Shown here piece by piece: positions 33,259 to 41,433 of a stretch of 49,457 nucleotides of DNA. Position numbers and translations under genes: made by a program. The notes beneath the pieces are model-generated. The model worked only from the letters and a program-made list of their open reading frames with translations, searched no databases and had not been told where the DNA came from. Origin of the DNA: Kineosporia mesophila (GTDB lineage: Bacteria > Actinomycetota > Actinomycetes > Actinomycetales > Kineosporiaceae); contig NZ_JAJOMA010000038.1 of the NCBI RefSeq assembly GCF_021129235.1, positions 1 through 49,457 on the forward strand, written 5' to 3'. Position 1 is the first letter of the stretch; each line of letters begins with the position of its first letter.

Positions 33259-33264
33259 TCACGG

Positions 33265-33840
33265 ATGCGATCCCCCGCCGCCTACTCCTCCACCGCAGCT
33301 CCGGTCCTGCTGATCGGTGGCTGGTGCCTGGCCCAGGCCCGGCAGCCGGCGGCCTTCGATCCGCTGCGGAACTCGATCAGCGACCTCGCCGCGGTCGGCG
33401 CCACCGATCGCTGGATCATGACGCTCGCGCTGCTCGGGGTCGGCCTGGCCCACCTGGTCACCGCCTTCAGCCTCACCGAGGCCGCCCGCCCCGGACGCTT
33501 GCTGATCGGCGCCGGTGGGGTGGCGACCGGGCTGGTGGCCCTGTTCCCGCTGCCGGGTGACGGCGGCTCTTCGCCGGCGCACACCGCCTCCGCCACAGCC
33601 GCTTTCGTGGCCCTGGCGGTGTGGCCGCTCCTGGGCGCCGCCCGCTCCACCACGCCGCTGCTGCGTCCACCCATCTCGATCGTCGCGGGAGCGATCCTGC
33701 TCGCCCTGGCCGGATGGTTCGCGCTCACGCTGTTTTTGGGCGGACCCCTCGGCCTGGCCGAACGCGTGGCGGCCGGGGCCCAGGCGGTCTGGCCCCTGCT
33801 GGTGGTTCTCGGTGTACGCCGGGCCGGCCCCTCGGACTGA
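33265..33840 (+). CDS. DUF998-like membrane protein
   Basis: 191 residues with six membrane helices. FDPLRNSISDLAAVGATDRW after the first helix is the characteristic DUF998 loop ('xxxxNxISDLG'), followed by WIMTLALLGVGLAHLVTAF. Function is unknown for the family. The gene has no ribosome-binding site and is probably read from a leaderless message. The stop lies 10 bases from the end of the convergent DosS-like kinase gene. Confidence 0.8.
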   Translation: MRSPAAYSSTAAPVLLIGGWCLAQARQPAAFDPLRNSISDLAAVGATDRWIMTLALLGVGLAHLVTAFSLTEAARPGRLLIGAGGVATGLVALFPLPGDGGSSPAHTASATAAFVALAVWPLLGAARSTTPLLRPPISIVAGAILLALAGWFALTLFLGGPLGLAERVAAGAQAVWPLLVVLGVRRAGPSD

Positions 33841-33850
33841 TGTCAGGCCT

Positions 33851-35587
33851 TCAGGAGACGGACACCGTCCAGAGCAAGGTCGTGCCCCGGGCCCCGGCGG
33901 CCTGCAGATCCACCTGACCACCGTGGCGTTCGGCGCGCCGGCGCAGGTTCGCCAGACCGTTACCCGCGTGCTCACCGCGCAGGCCGACACCGTCGTCCTC
34001 CATCTGGAGTGTGAGCCGGCCCGACGACACCGTGACCTCGATCTCGACCCGATGGGCGTGGGCGTGACGGGCGACATTGCTCAGGCCCTCCCGCACCACG
34101 GCCACCAGGTCGTCGACGACGTCGCCGCGCAGAGCATCGAGCAGGCCCGAGAACCGCAGCCCGGGATCGAACCCGAGGGCCACCCCCATCTCGGCCACGA
34201 CGTCCAGGAGCCTCGCGCGGGGGCTCTGGGCGCTGCCCGGGGTGCGCTGGAGCTGGAAGATGGTGGTCCGGATCTGCGAGATGCTCTTGTCCAGCTCGTC
34301 GATCACCCCGGCGATCCGGCTCCCGGCCGGTTCCGGCAGGTCGCGCGTGACCAGCGACTGCAGGGACAGCCCGGCCCCGAAGAGCCGCTGGATCACGTGG
34401 TCGTGCAGGTCCGCGGCGATCCGGGCCCGCTCGTCGAGCATGGCTGCCCGTTGCTGTTCGGCCCGGGCCTGGGCGAGCTCGATGGCCACCGCGGCCTGGT
34501 TCGCGAAACCGCTCGCCGACGTCAGGTCTTCTGCCGAGAACTCTTTCTGGCCGACCCGTTTGAACGCCGCCAGCACACCGTGAACTCCCGCCGACCCCAG
34601 CAGCGGCACCGCCATCGCCGGGCCGATCCCCATGCCCGACGGAGCGAGCACGGTGAAACCCGCCTCGCCGGGGTCGCGCAGGCGCAGCGGTTCCTGGGTC
34701 ACGAAGACCCGCCCGCAGATGGTGTTCTCCAGGGCGAGCGGACGGCCCGGGAAACCCTGGGTGCCCTCGCCCACGGCGACCTCGACGGCCAGGGACTCCC
34801 GGTCGGCGCCGGGGAGAGCGAGGACGACGAGGTCGGCACCGGAGACCTCCCGGCTGCTCTGGGCCACCAGGTGCAGGGATCCCGCGTTGTCGGTGTCGGG
34901 GCTGAGGAGATGGCGGGTGATCGCCGCGGAGGCCTGCAGCCATTCCCCGCGCACGTGCGCGGACGCGTAAAGGCGCGCGTTCTCGATCGCCACGGCCGCC
35001 GTCGCGGCCAGCGCCTGCGCGAGCTGTTCGTCCTCCGCGCTGAAGGCTCCCCGGGTGCTCTCGGTCAGGTACAGGTTGCCGAACACCTCGCCCCGGATCT
35101 CGATGGGGACGCCGAGAAAGCTGTGCATCGGTGGGTGCCCGTCCGGGAACCCGGAGGAGCGGGGGTCGTCGGCGATGTGCCCCAGCCGGATCGGTTCGGG
35201 GTTCTCGATCAGGGCGCCCAGCAGTCCCTTGCCATCGGGCAGGTGCCCGATCCCGGGAATGATCTCGGGGGGCATCCCGACGTGCACGAACTCCTGAAGG
35301 ACGTCACCGTCACCGATCACGCCCAGAGCCGCATATCGAGCGCCGATCAGGTCGCGGGCAGCCTCGGTGACGTGGCGCAGCACCGACGGGAGGTCCAGTT
35401 CGGTGATGATCAGCTGGTTCGCCCGCAACAGGCCCCGCAGACGCCCCTGGGTCCCCATCACCTCGTTGGCCCGGTCCACGAGCTGACCGAGCAGCTCGTC
35501 CAGCTCGAGGCGGGGAAGGTCGGGAAAGGTGAGGGGCGACGCGGCCGTGACCGGTCCGGCCTCAGGATCGCCGTGGTCTGAGCTCAT
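33851..35587 (-). CDS. DosS/DosT-like GAF-GAF sensor histidine kinase
   Basis: 578 residues from ATG 35587, the same length as mycobacterial DosS as I recall it. Two GAF domains (about 62-205 and 225-375) precede the HisKA_3 helix with His395 in ADLHDHVIQRLFGAGLSLQS and an ATPase with REGLSNVARHAHAHRVEIE. GAF-A has GHIADDPRSSGFPDGHPPM, and His151 of HPPM aligns by eye with the haem-ligand His of DosS/DosT, followed by SFLGVPIEIRGEVFGNLYLT. It therefore could sense oxygen, NO or CO through haem. The response regulator is not adjacent. A PNPOx-like flavoprotein lies 122 bases upstream in the same direction. Confidence 0.9.
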   Translation of the reverse strand: MSSDHGDPEAGPVTAASPLTFPDLPRLELDELLGQLVDRANEVMGTQGRLRGLLRANQLIITELDLPSVLRHVTEAARDLIGARYAALGVIGDGDVLQEFVHVGMPPEIIPGIGHLPDGKGLLGALIENPEPIRLGHIADDPRSSGFPDGHPPMHSFLGVPIEIRGEVFGNLYLTESTRGAFSAEDEQLAQALAATAAVAIENARLYASAHVRGEWLQASAAITRHLLSPDTDNAGSLHLVAQSSREVSGADLVVLALPGADRESLAVEVAVGEGTQGFPGRPLALENTICGRVFVTQEPLRLRDPGEAGFTVLAPSGMGIGPAMAVPLLGSAGVHGVLAAFKRVGQKEFSAEDLTSASGFANQAAVAIELAQARAEQQRAAMLDERARIAADLHDHVIQRLFGAGLSLQSLVTRDLPEPAGSRIAGVIDELDKSISQIRTTIFQLQRTPGSAQSPRARLLDVVAEMGVALGFDPGLRFSGLLDALRGDVVDDLVAVVREGLSNVARHAHAHRVEIEVTVSSGRLTLQMEDDGVGLRGEHAGNGLANLRRRAERHGGQVDLQAAGARGTTLLWTVSVS

Positions 35588-35709
35588 GCGCGATCCCCAG
35601 GAAGTTTCTGCGAGCGGGCGAGGTGGCCCCAGCATGATAGGGGCCGTCGCAGATGTCGTCCGGGGTTCTCAGCGCCCGGCCGCTGCGCCCTTCGCCTCCC
35701 GGTCCGGGG

Positions 35710-36195
35710 TCACTCCTGCGGGGAACGGCGCCGGAGCGTGAACGGGTTGCGCCACATGTCCGGGTCGACGACCGCGAACCGGCGGCCCGTGATCTCTTCC
35801 ACCTCGATCCGGACGAACCGGCTCTTCGGCGTCCCGCTCAGGGGCGACAACGGCAGGCCCGCGACGTCGACCAGGTCGTCCAGTTCCCGGACCTCGTGGG
35901 CCGTCCCCTTGAGAATGACGCTCCACGCCTCGTCCGGCCCGGCGTCGTAGCCGTCGACCTCGAAGGCCACCCGGCCCCGGGTCACCGCCCGCAGCTTGGT
36001 GCCCTCCGCGGTCCGGAACACCACGCTCTCGTGCTCGACGGCGAAGTTCACGGGAAAGATCTCGGGGTTGCCGTCGACCACGACGGCCAGGTGCCCGACC
36101 TCGACCCCGCGCAGCCGTTCCCAGCAGCTGCCGGCGTCCAAAGGTTTCGTCGGCCCGGGTCGTGCCGACTCCAGGGCGTCCGCCAGATTGTCCAT
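35710..36195 (-). CDS. Pyridoxamine 5'-phosphate oxidase-like flavoprotein
   Basis: 161 residues from ATG 36195. The split beta-barrel includes GVEVGHLAVVVDGNPEIFPV, VVFRTAEGTKLRAV and VAFEVDGYDAGPDEAWSVIL, characteristic of the PNPOx-like group (F420- or FMN-binding) rather than true PdxH. Members are common in hypoxia regulons of actinobacteria. It is divergent from the DUF2264 gene with 124 bases between, and upstream of the DosS-like kinase, which may control it. Confidence 0.82.
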   Translation of the reverse strand: MDNLADALESARPGPTKPLDAGSCWERLRGVEVGHLAVVVDGNPEIFPVNFAVEHESVVFRTAEGTKLRAVTRGRVAFEVDGYDAGPDEAWSVILKGTAHEVRELDDLVDVAGLPLSPLSGTPKSRFVRIEVEEITGRRFAVVDPDMWRNPFTLRRRSPQE

Positions 36196-36307
36196 ACCCC
36201 GACCCTGCGCCGGCAGGAGAGCTCCCACCAGGGTCTTTGGTCCGTCGTCGCGCCGTCGGGCCCGGCCCCCGGCAACCGGGGTCCCGGCTCCCGGGCCCTC
36301 GCGGACC

Positions 36308-36313
36308 TATCGT
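36308..36313 (+). promoter_or_regulatory. Leaderless -10 box TATCGT before DUF2264 gene
   Basis: TATCGT is followed by six bases and then GTG 36320. The identical TATCGTGA appears before the AAA+ gene at 39601, with the same spacing. Confidence 0.55.
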
Positions 36314-36319
36314 GATCCG

Positions 36320-38236
36320 GTGAACAGTCTCTCCAGAAGGTTGCAGCAGCTGGAAGACCGCGACCTGTCCCCCTTCACCGGCTGGACCCGGCGCTCGTGG
36401 GCCCTGCTGGCCGACGAGATGCTGCTGTCGGTGCGACCGTTCCTCACCCCGGCCCGGGCCGGGATCGACCTGCCCGGACCCCCGGGCCGCAACGGGCATC
36501 GTGTCGACCTGCTCGAGGGGTTCGCCCGCACCTTCCTGGCCGCGGGCTTCCGGATCGCCGGCGAGCGCGGGTCCGACCCGCACGGCTTCCTCGGCCAGTA
36601 CGCGCAGGGTCTGGCGGCGGGGGTGGACCCGGCCTCGCCGGAGCGGTGGGTGCGCCTGGACGAGCACGGCCAGGCCAAGGTGGAGGCGGCGTCGATCGCG
36701 CTGGTGCTGCACCTGACCCGGCCCTGGCTGTGGGACGGGCTTCCCGAGCGCACCCGGGAGCAGACCGTGACGTGGCTGTCGGGCGCGGTCGGGGCGCAGT
36801 ACCCGGCCAACAACTGGGCCTGGTTCCGCATCGTCGTCAACCAGTTCCTGAAGGAGGTGGGCGGCCCCTGGTCGCCGGACGACCTCGACGCCGACCTCGC
36901 GTTCACCGACTCGCTGGTGCGGGAGCACGGCTGGTCGTCGGACGGCACCACGCGGGCGTTCGACCACTACGCCGGCTGGGCCCTTCAGCTGTATCCGCTG
37001 CTGTGGAGCGAACTGGCGGCCGGTGATCCGGCCGCCGACGCCCGGCGCGGAGCGTACGTGCAGCGGGCCGACCAGTTTCTTGAGGACGCGGTTGGTCTCG
37101 TCGGTGCGGACGGGTCACCACTGCTGCAGGGACGAAGCCTCACCTACCGGTTCGCGGCGGCCGCCCCGTTCTGGGCGGGGGCCCGCGCCCGGGTGCCGTC
37201 CAGCGCGCCCGGGCTGCTGCGGCGGGCGGCCTCCGGCATGGCCCGGCACTTCGTCGAGGCGGGTGCACCCGACGAGCGTGGTCTGCTGTCGCTGGGGTGG
37301 CACTCCCCCTGGCCCCGGATCGCCCAGACCTACTCCGGACCGGCGTCCCCCTACTGGGCGTCCAAGGCCTTTCTCGGCCTGAGCCTGCCCGCCGGCCACC
37401 CGGCCTGGACCGCCCCCGAAGAGCCGTTGCCCGTCGAGAAGGACGACACCGCGTTCGTCGTCGCGGCCGCCGGCTGGCTGGTCGCGGGCCGCCGGCACGA
37501 CGGGACCGTACGGGTCGTCAACCACGGCACCGACCACGCCCGGCCCGGCGACCTGCTCACCGACGCCCCCTGGTACGCCCGCCTCGCCTACTCCACGGCG
37601 ACCGCCCCGGTGATCTCCCGCCCGGACGAGCGGGTGCTGCCCGACCAGTCGGTGGTGCTCGTCGACCGCGACGGCCACCCCACCTCGCGCACCGGTTTCG
37701 ACCGCGGGCGCATCCAGACGCTGCCCGGTGGAACGCTGTACGGGTCGTCGTCCTGGAGAGCGTCGTGGATCGACCCCGATCCCCCGGCGCACGACCACGG
37801 CGCCGGACGGCCCGGCACCGCCCGGCCCGGCCCCCGTCTGAGCGTCGCCTCTCTCGTGCACGGCGACTGGGAGGTGCGCACCGTGCGTCTGCTCGATGAT
37901 CCCGATGATCCCCGGCATCCCGGGCAGGAAGCCACTTTGCGCCTCTCGGGCTGGGCCGTCGCGCAGGACCGCCCCTCCCGGCTCGTCGTGCTGGAGGGCC
38001 TTGACACCACCGGCGACACGACGGCCCTGGACGCCACCCCGTTCGACGCCCTCACCCACGTCCCCTGGGCTCAGGTCTCCCGGCCCCGCAAGGGTTCTCG
38101 CTACACCGTGGCGCTCGCCCTCAACCCCGCGCAGAGCCCGCCCGTGCTGGTTCCGGGCACCACCCCGGCCGATGACGCCACCGTGCTGTGGGCGGACGGC
38201 TGGACGGACGACCTGACCGTGCCCGGCTACAGGTAG
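36320..38236 (+). CDS. DUF2264-domain protein
   Basis: 638 residues from GTG 36320. The N-terminal half is an alpha/alpha-toroid-like domain characteristic of DUF2264: LLEGFARTFLAAGFRIAGE, YPANNWAWFRIVVNQFLKEV, AFDHYAGWALQLYPLLWSEL and LLQGRSLTYRFAAAAPFWAG. The C-terminal half is rich in beta strands, as in carbohydrate-processing enzymes. The fold suggests a polysaccharide lyase or glycosidase, but no activity is established for the family in my knowledge. No signal peptide is visible, so it would act in the cytoplasm. It stands alone, with no transporter beside it. Confidence 0.85.
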   Translation: MNSLSRRLQQLEDRDLSPFTGWTRRSWALLADEMLLSVRPFLTPARAGIDLPGPPGRNGHRVDLLEGFARTFLAAGFRIAGERGSDPHGFLGQYAQGLAAGVDPASPERWVRLDEHGQAKVEAASIALVLHLTRPWLWDGLPERTREQTVTWLSGAVGAQYPANNWAWFRIVVNQFLKEVGGPWSPDDLDADLAFTDSLVREHGWSSDGTTRAFDHYAGWALQLYPLLWSELAAGDPAADARRGAYVQRADQFLEDAVGLVGADGSPLLQGRSLTYRFAAAAPFWAGARARVPSSAPGLLRRAASGMARHFVEAGAPDERGLLSLGWHSPWPRIAQTYSGPASPYWASKAFLGLSLPAGHPAWTAPEEPLPVEKDDTAFVVAAAGWLVAGRRHDGTVRVVNHGTDHARPGDLLTDAPWYARLAYSTATAPVISRPDERVLPDQSVVLVDRDGHPTSRTGFDRGRIQTLPGGTLYGSSSWRASWIDPDPPAHDHGAGRPGTARPGPRLSVASLVHGDWEVRTVRLLDDPDDPRHPGQEATLRLSGWAVAQDRPSRLVVLEGLDTTGDTTALDATPFDALTHVPWAQVSRPRKGSRYTVALALNPAQSPPVLVPGTTPADDATVLWADGWTDDLTVPGYR

Positions 38237-38543
38237 AGCCGGACGGGCCCAGCTCGAGCGCCGCCGGGACCAGGTCGAGGTCATCGGCGTGGCTGAGCCA
38301 CGCCTCGACACAGCGCTCCAGATCGACGCCGTCCTCCAGATCCGTGCCGAAGCCCACGCACCACCAGCTCTGATCCGGTCTCAAGCGACCCGGCCCGAAA
38401 GTGTCGGCTCCTCCTCGGCACGGCGGACCCGGACCTGAGTAATCCGGACCCGAGCGATCCAGGCCCGAGTCATCCGGACCCGAGCGATCCAGGCCAGAGT
38501 CATCCGGACCCAAGTCATCCGGACCCGAGTCATCCGGACCCAA
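38121..38543 (-). CDS. Possible repeat-bearing hypothetical protein
   Basis: A minus-strand frame whose first 35 residues are encoded by the 15-bp minisatellite (five-residue repeat DSGPD/DRSGP-like), followed by a non-repetitive part with protein-like composition: LRPDQSWWCVGFGTDLEDGV, ERCVEAWLSHADDLDLVPAA and LELGPSGS. After that it runs antisense into the DUF2264 gene and looks non-coding; a stop would occur at about 38234 in another frame, so a frameshift is possible. Only TTG starts are available in the repeat. The protein-like core is probably real in origin, perhaps decayed. No family was recognised. Confidence 0.35.
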   Translation of the reverse strand: MGPDDSGPDDLGPDDSGLDRSGPDDSGLDRSGPDYSGPGPPCRGGADTFGPGRLRPDQSWWCVGFGTDLEDGVDLERCVEAWLSHADDLDLVPAALELGPSGSTCSRARSGRPSSRPPTARWRHRPGWCPEPARAGSARG

Positions 38544-38681
38544 GTCATCCGGACCCGAATCATCCGGACCCGAGTCATCCGGGTCTCAGGCCGGAACCGG
38601 ATGGCTCCATCCCGCGCCACTCGGCCGCAGACGTCCTAATATGAGAGAAATTGAGCGTTTAATCACCATTGAGGAGATCCC
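38237..38681. other. Gap with 15-bp minisatellite and possible small gene
   Basis: 445 bases between the DUF2264 and LLM genes. It contains a minus-strand stretch that reads as protein (38240-38400), a 15-bp minisatellite (38441-38585) and an A+T-rich promoter-like region (TAATAT at 38637-38642) before the LLM gene. Confidence 0.6.
38441..38585. repeat. 15-bp minisatellite, nine units plus a partial
   Basis: Tandem units of (C/G)ATCC(G/A)G(A/G)CC(C/A)(G/A)A(G/A)(T/C), consensus CATCCGGACCCGAGT, run without spacers. Units differ by one to four bases. The period (a multiple of three) keeps all frames open. Confidence 0.92.
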
Positions 38682-39536
38682 GTGAAGATCGGCATCGGCA
38701 TCCCGAACCAGGTGCGCAACGTCCGCGCGGAACTCATTCCCGGCTGGGCGAGGACGGCGGAGGAGGCCGGCTTCTCCACGCTGGGAACCGTCGGCCGGCT
38801 CGCTTACCCGGGTGTGATGGACACGGTCGCCCTCGCGGCCGCGGCGGCCACCACGTCCACCATTGGATTGTTCAGCAACGTGCTGCTCGGGCCGGTCTGG
38901 CCCCCGACCCTGCTGGCGAAGGAACTGGCCGGGATCGACGCGATCTCGTCGGGCCGGCTCACGCTGGGCGTAGGGCTCGGTGGCCGCCCGGACGACTTCG
39001 TCGCGGACGGCTACGGCCCGCGCGGCACCGGCAAGCGGCTGGACGCGGACATCGAGGTGTATCGCAGCGTGTGGAACGGTGACCCGGTCGGCGGGGGCAC
39101 GAACCCGGGCGTGACCTCGGCCCACCGCCAGATCCCGCTGATCATCGGCGGCAACGTCGAGGCCACCTTCGCCCGGGTGGCCCGGGTCGGTGAGGGCTTC
39201 GTCGGCGGGTCGGTACCGGCCGCGATGATCGCCCCCTCGTTCGACGGGGTGCGGGCGGCCTGGAAGGACGCCGGGCGCGAGGGGTCGCCGCGCCTGGTCG
39301 CCATCGCCTACTTCGCCCTGGGCGACGGCGAGGCCGGGCGCGCGAACGTACATGACTACTACAGCGCGCACGGCTCCGACCTGGCCGGCTTCATCGCCGG
39401 CACGGTGTCCACCAGCGCGGAGGCGGTGCGCACCGTGGTGGACGAGTTCGCCGCGATCGGTGCCGACGAACTGATCCTCAACCCGGCCACCGACGACCCG
39501 GACGACATCTCCCGGCTGGCGGACCTCGTCCTGTAA
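38682..39536 (+). CDS. LLM-class (luciferase-like) flavin oxidoreductase
   Basis: 284 residues from GTG 38682 with GAGGAG upstream. It is a bacterial luciferase-like TIM barrel: MKIGIGIPNQVRN, ARTAEEAGFSTLGTVGRLAY, LAKELAGIDAISSGRLTLGV and the phosphate-binding PLIIGGNVEATFARVARVGE. Members use FMNH2 or F420H2; the choice cannot be told from sequence by eye. Length is slightly shorter than the usual 300-330. No pathway partner is adjacent. The AAA+ gene follows in the same direction after 76 bases but has its own promoter. Confidence 0.88.
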   Translation: MKIGIGIPNQVRNVRAELIPGWARTAEEAGFSTLGTVGRLAYPGVMDTVALAAAAATTSTIGLFSNVLLGPVWPPTLLAKELAGIDAISSGRLTLGVGLGGRPDDFVADGYGPRGTGKRLDADIEVYRSVWNGDPVGGGTNPGVTSAHRQIPLIIGGNVEATFARVARVGEGFVGGSVPAAMIAPSFDGVRAAWKDAGREGSPRLVAIAYFALGDGEAGRANVHDYYSAHGSDLAGFIAGTVSTSAEAVRTVVDEFAAIGADELILNPATDDPDDISRLADLVL

Positions 39537-39600
39537 GCCTGGACCGCAACCGACCGACCCCGGCGCGCCCGCGTGCTGCTGCGGGCGCGCCGATCCGGTC

Positions 39601-39606
39601 TATCGT
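39601..39606 (+). promoter_or_regulatory. Leaderless -10 box TATCGT before AAA+ gene
   Basis: TATCGT lies six bases before ATG 39613, matching the arrangement at 36308. No ribosome-binding site is present, supporting leaderless translation. Confidence 0.55.
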
Positions 39607-39612
39607 GACCGG

Positions 39613-41025
39613 ATGGACACTTTCGAGGCCGCCGGGGGCCGCTTCGACGTGGACGCCGCCGGTGCGGTGATCACGCAGGTGCTGGCGACGACCGGATCGC
39701 TGCCGCGCCCGGTGCTCCACGATGCGGGTGCCGGGTGGCCGCGGCTGGGCCTGACCCTGGCCGCGGAGGGCGACCACGTCCGGCTGGAAGGCCGGATCAC
39801 TTCCCAGGAGCCGGGTTTCGACGGTCCCCTGCATCAGTTCATGATCGGCGCCGATTACGTGGCGCCGGTTTTCGAGACACTGGGACGCTTGTTCGGCGGC
39901 CTGGGGGAGGCTCCCGGGGAGACGCTCACGAACGAGGCACTCACCGCCTCCGTCCACACCGGCCGGGCGCTGCTCGACGGGCGGGTCACCGACCGGGTCG
40001 TCGCCTCCCGGCCCCGCAGCGATCTCACCGCACCGGTTCTGGCGGGCCTGCTGCGCCTGATGGTCACCGTGGCCGCCCGCCGCACCGGTGGGGGAAACTT
40101 TCTGCACGGGCGCACTTTCCGCCTCGATCCGGAGCCGCCCCGGGAGAGCCCCCAGCCCTTCGGGGGCCGGGCGAACTGGCCCGGAGCCACGGGCCCGGAC
40201 CGCCGGGATCCACTGGACGACGACGTCCGCCTCGCCGATCTGGGTGGCCTGGACGACGTGGTGGCCCAGTTGCGCGACGTCGCCGACTCCTTCCGCCACC
40301 CCGAGGTGATGGCCCGCTGGGGAGCGCGCCGCCCCCAGGGCATCCTGATGTGGGGCCCTCCCGGCACCGGGAAGACCACGCTCGCGCGGGCCCTGGCCCA
40401 CGAGATCGGCGGCACCCTGAAAGAGGTCCGCAGCAACGACATCCTCGACCGCTGGATGGGTGCCTCCGAGCGCAACATCGCCCGGATCTTCGACCGGGCC
40501 CGCCGCTACACCGAGCCCACGGTGCTGCTGTTCGACGAGTTCGACAGCATCGTCAGCTACGCGGGCAGCCCGCAGGGATCCGCCGACCAGGCCATCAACT
40601 CCGTCGCCGGGATCTTCAAGCAGGAGATGAACGACCTGATCGACGTCAACCCCCACGTGATCGTGGTGGCGACCACGAACTTCCCCGAACGGGTGGACGA
40701 TTCACTCATCCGGTCCGGGCGTTTCGACGTGAAGCTCGCCGTGCCGCTGCCCGGCCCCGGCGCCCGGGCCGACATCCTGACCAAGCAGATCCGCACGCTG
40801 GAGGGCCGGCACACCACCGACGCCTTCCGGCTGTTCGCCGACGACGTCGCGGTGCCGGAACTGGCCGCGCGCTCGGCCGGGCTCTCCGGCGCCGACCTGG
40901 CCGAGGTGCTGCGCCGGGCCCAGCTGGAGAAGGCGATGGCCGAGGCCCGTGGCGGGCAGGCCGGCCCGATCACCCAGGCCGACCTGCTGCGCGGCATCGT
41001 GCAGCTGACCGGCGCTGCGGCCTGA
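39613..41025 (+). CDS. AAA+ ATPase (FtsH/Cdc48-like) with uncharacterised N-terminal domain
   Basis: 470 residues. Residues 1-175 form an alpha/beta N-terminal domain that I did not recognise (HQFMIGADYVAPVFETLGRL, SRPRSDLTAPVLAGLLRLMV). Residues 205-470 are a single AAA+ module: Walker A GPPGTGKT (248-255), Walker B VLLFDEFD (304-311), sensor 1 in VVATTNFPERVDD and arginine finger DSLIRSGRFD, then a lid with LAARSAGLSGADLAEVLRRA. There is no protease domain or membrane helix. It probably forms a hexamer that remodels a protein substrate. No partner gene is obvious; the TPR gene is convergent. Confidence 0.85.
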   Translation: MDTFEAAGGRFDVDAAGAVITQVLATTGSLPRPVLHDAGAGWPRLGLTLAAEGDHVRLEGRITSQEPGFDGPLHQFMIGADYVAPVFETLGRLFGGLGEAPGETLTNEALTASVHTGRALLDGRVTDRVVASRPRSDLTAPVLAGLLRLMVTVAARRTGGGNFLHGRTFRLDPEPPRESPQPFGGRANWPGATGPDRRDPLDDDVRLADLGGLDDVVAQLRDVADSFRHPEVMARWGARRPQGILMWGPPGTGKTTLARALAHEIGGTLKEVRSNDILDRWMGASERNIARIFDRARRYTEPTVLLFDEFDSIVSYAGSPQGSADQAINSVAGIFKQEMNDLIDVNPHVIVVATTNFPERVDDSLIRSGRFDVKLAVPLPGPGARADILTKQIRTLEGRHTTDAFRLFADDVAVPELAARSAGLSGADLAEVLRRAQLEKAMAEARGGQAGPITQADLLRGIVQLTGAAA

Positions 41026-41055
41026 CCCAGCCTTGAACAGCCCTGTACAGACGAC

Positions 41056-41394
41056 TCAGGCGACCCCGAAGCCGTCGGCCATGCGGTGGTACCGGGCCGA
41101 CTCGCTGTCCGCGCGGCGGCGGGCGAGGGTACGGGCCAGCGTGCGGTGTGCCCAGCCGTTGGCCGGGGACTGATCGATCAGCCGGCGCAGCACCCGCTCG
41201 GCACCGCCCAGCTGCGCGGAGTTGAAGTAGGCCCGGGCCAGCAGTTCGAGGACGGACTCGGGGACATCGTCGCGCTGCTCCAGCGGGGCAGCGATCTGTG
41301 CGGCATCGATCGGGCGCCCCTGCTCCATGAGGGTCAGGGCCCGGCGGTAGACGTCGAGGGAGTTGCCTTCGATGATCTCGTTCTGCTCGCTCAC
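41056..41394 (-). CDS. Small TPR-like protein
   Basis: 112 residues from GTG 41394 (a GTG at 41409 is also possible). Helical repeats of TPR type are visible: SLDVYRRALTLMEQGRPIDA, VLELLARAYFNSAQLGGAER and NGWAHRTLARTLARRRADSE, with the characteristic spacing of Ala/Gly/Tyr positions. Such single-domain TPR proteins mediate protein contacts. It follows the SnoaL-like gene by 39 bases on the same strand, so it may be the last gene of the biosynthetic operon, or independent. Confidence 0.72.
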   Translation of the reverse strand: MSEQNEIIEGNSLDVYRRALTLMEQGRPIDAAQIAAPLEQRDDVPESVLELLARAYFNSAQLGGAERVLRRLIDQSPANGWAHRTLARTLARRRADSESARYHRMADGFGVA

Positions 41395-41433
41395 GGGCCC
41401 TGTAACCACAGCGGGCCACCGGAGATTCCGCCC

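Larger units (their letters stand above)
32845..33264. other. Divergent intergenic region with palindrome and hexamer repeat
   Basis: 420 bases between the TIR gene (minus) and the DUF998-like gene (plus). It contains an A+T-richer part near 32900-32950, a 56-bp perfect palindrome, a 16-unit hexanucleotide repeat and a leaderless -10 box (33253-33258). Open frames through the repeat encode Leu-Pro or Ala-Pro runs and are not considered genes. Confidence 0.7.

Noticed and set aside
33023-33313. Leu-Pro-repeat protein encoded through the hexamer array
   Set aside because: The start lies before the perfect palindrome, the repeat is simple-sequence DNA, and there is no ribosome-binding site or homologous domain.
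33515-35581. Long plus-strand frame (about 690 residues) opposite the DosS-like kinase
   Set aside because: No recognisable domains; it is a mirror of the kinase coding strand, typical of high-GC DNA.
38441-38585. CRISPR array
   Set aside because: The repeats are directly tandem with no spacers and there are no cas genes; it is a minisatellite.
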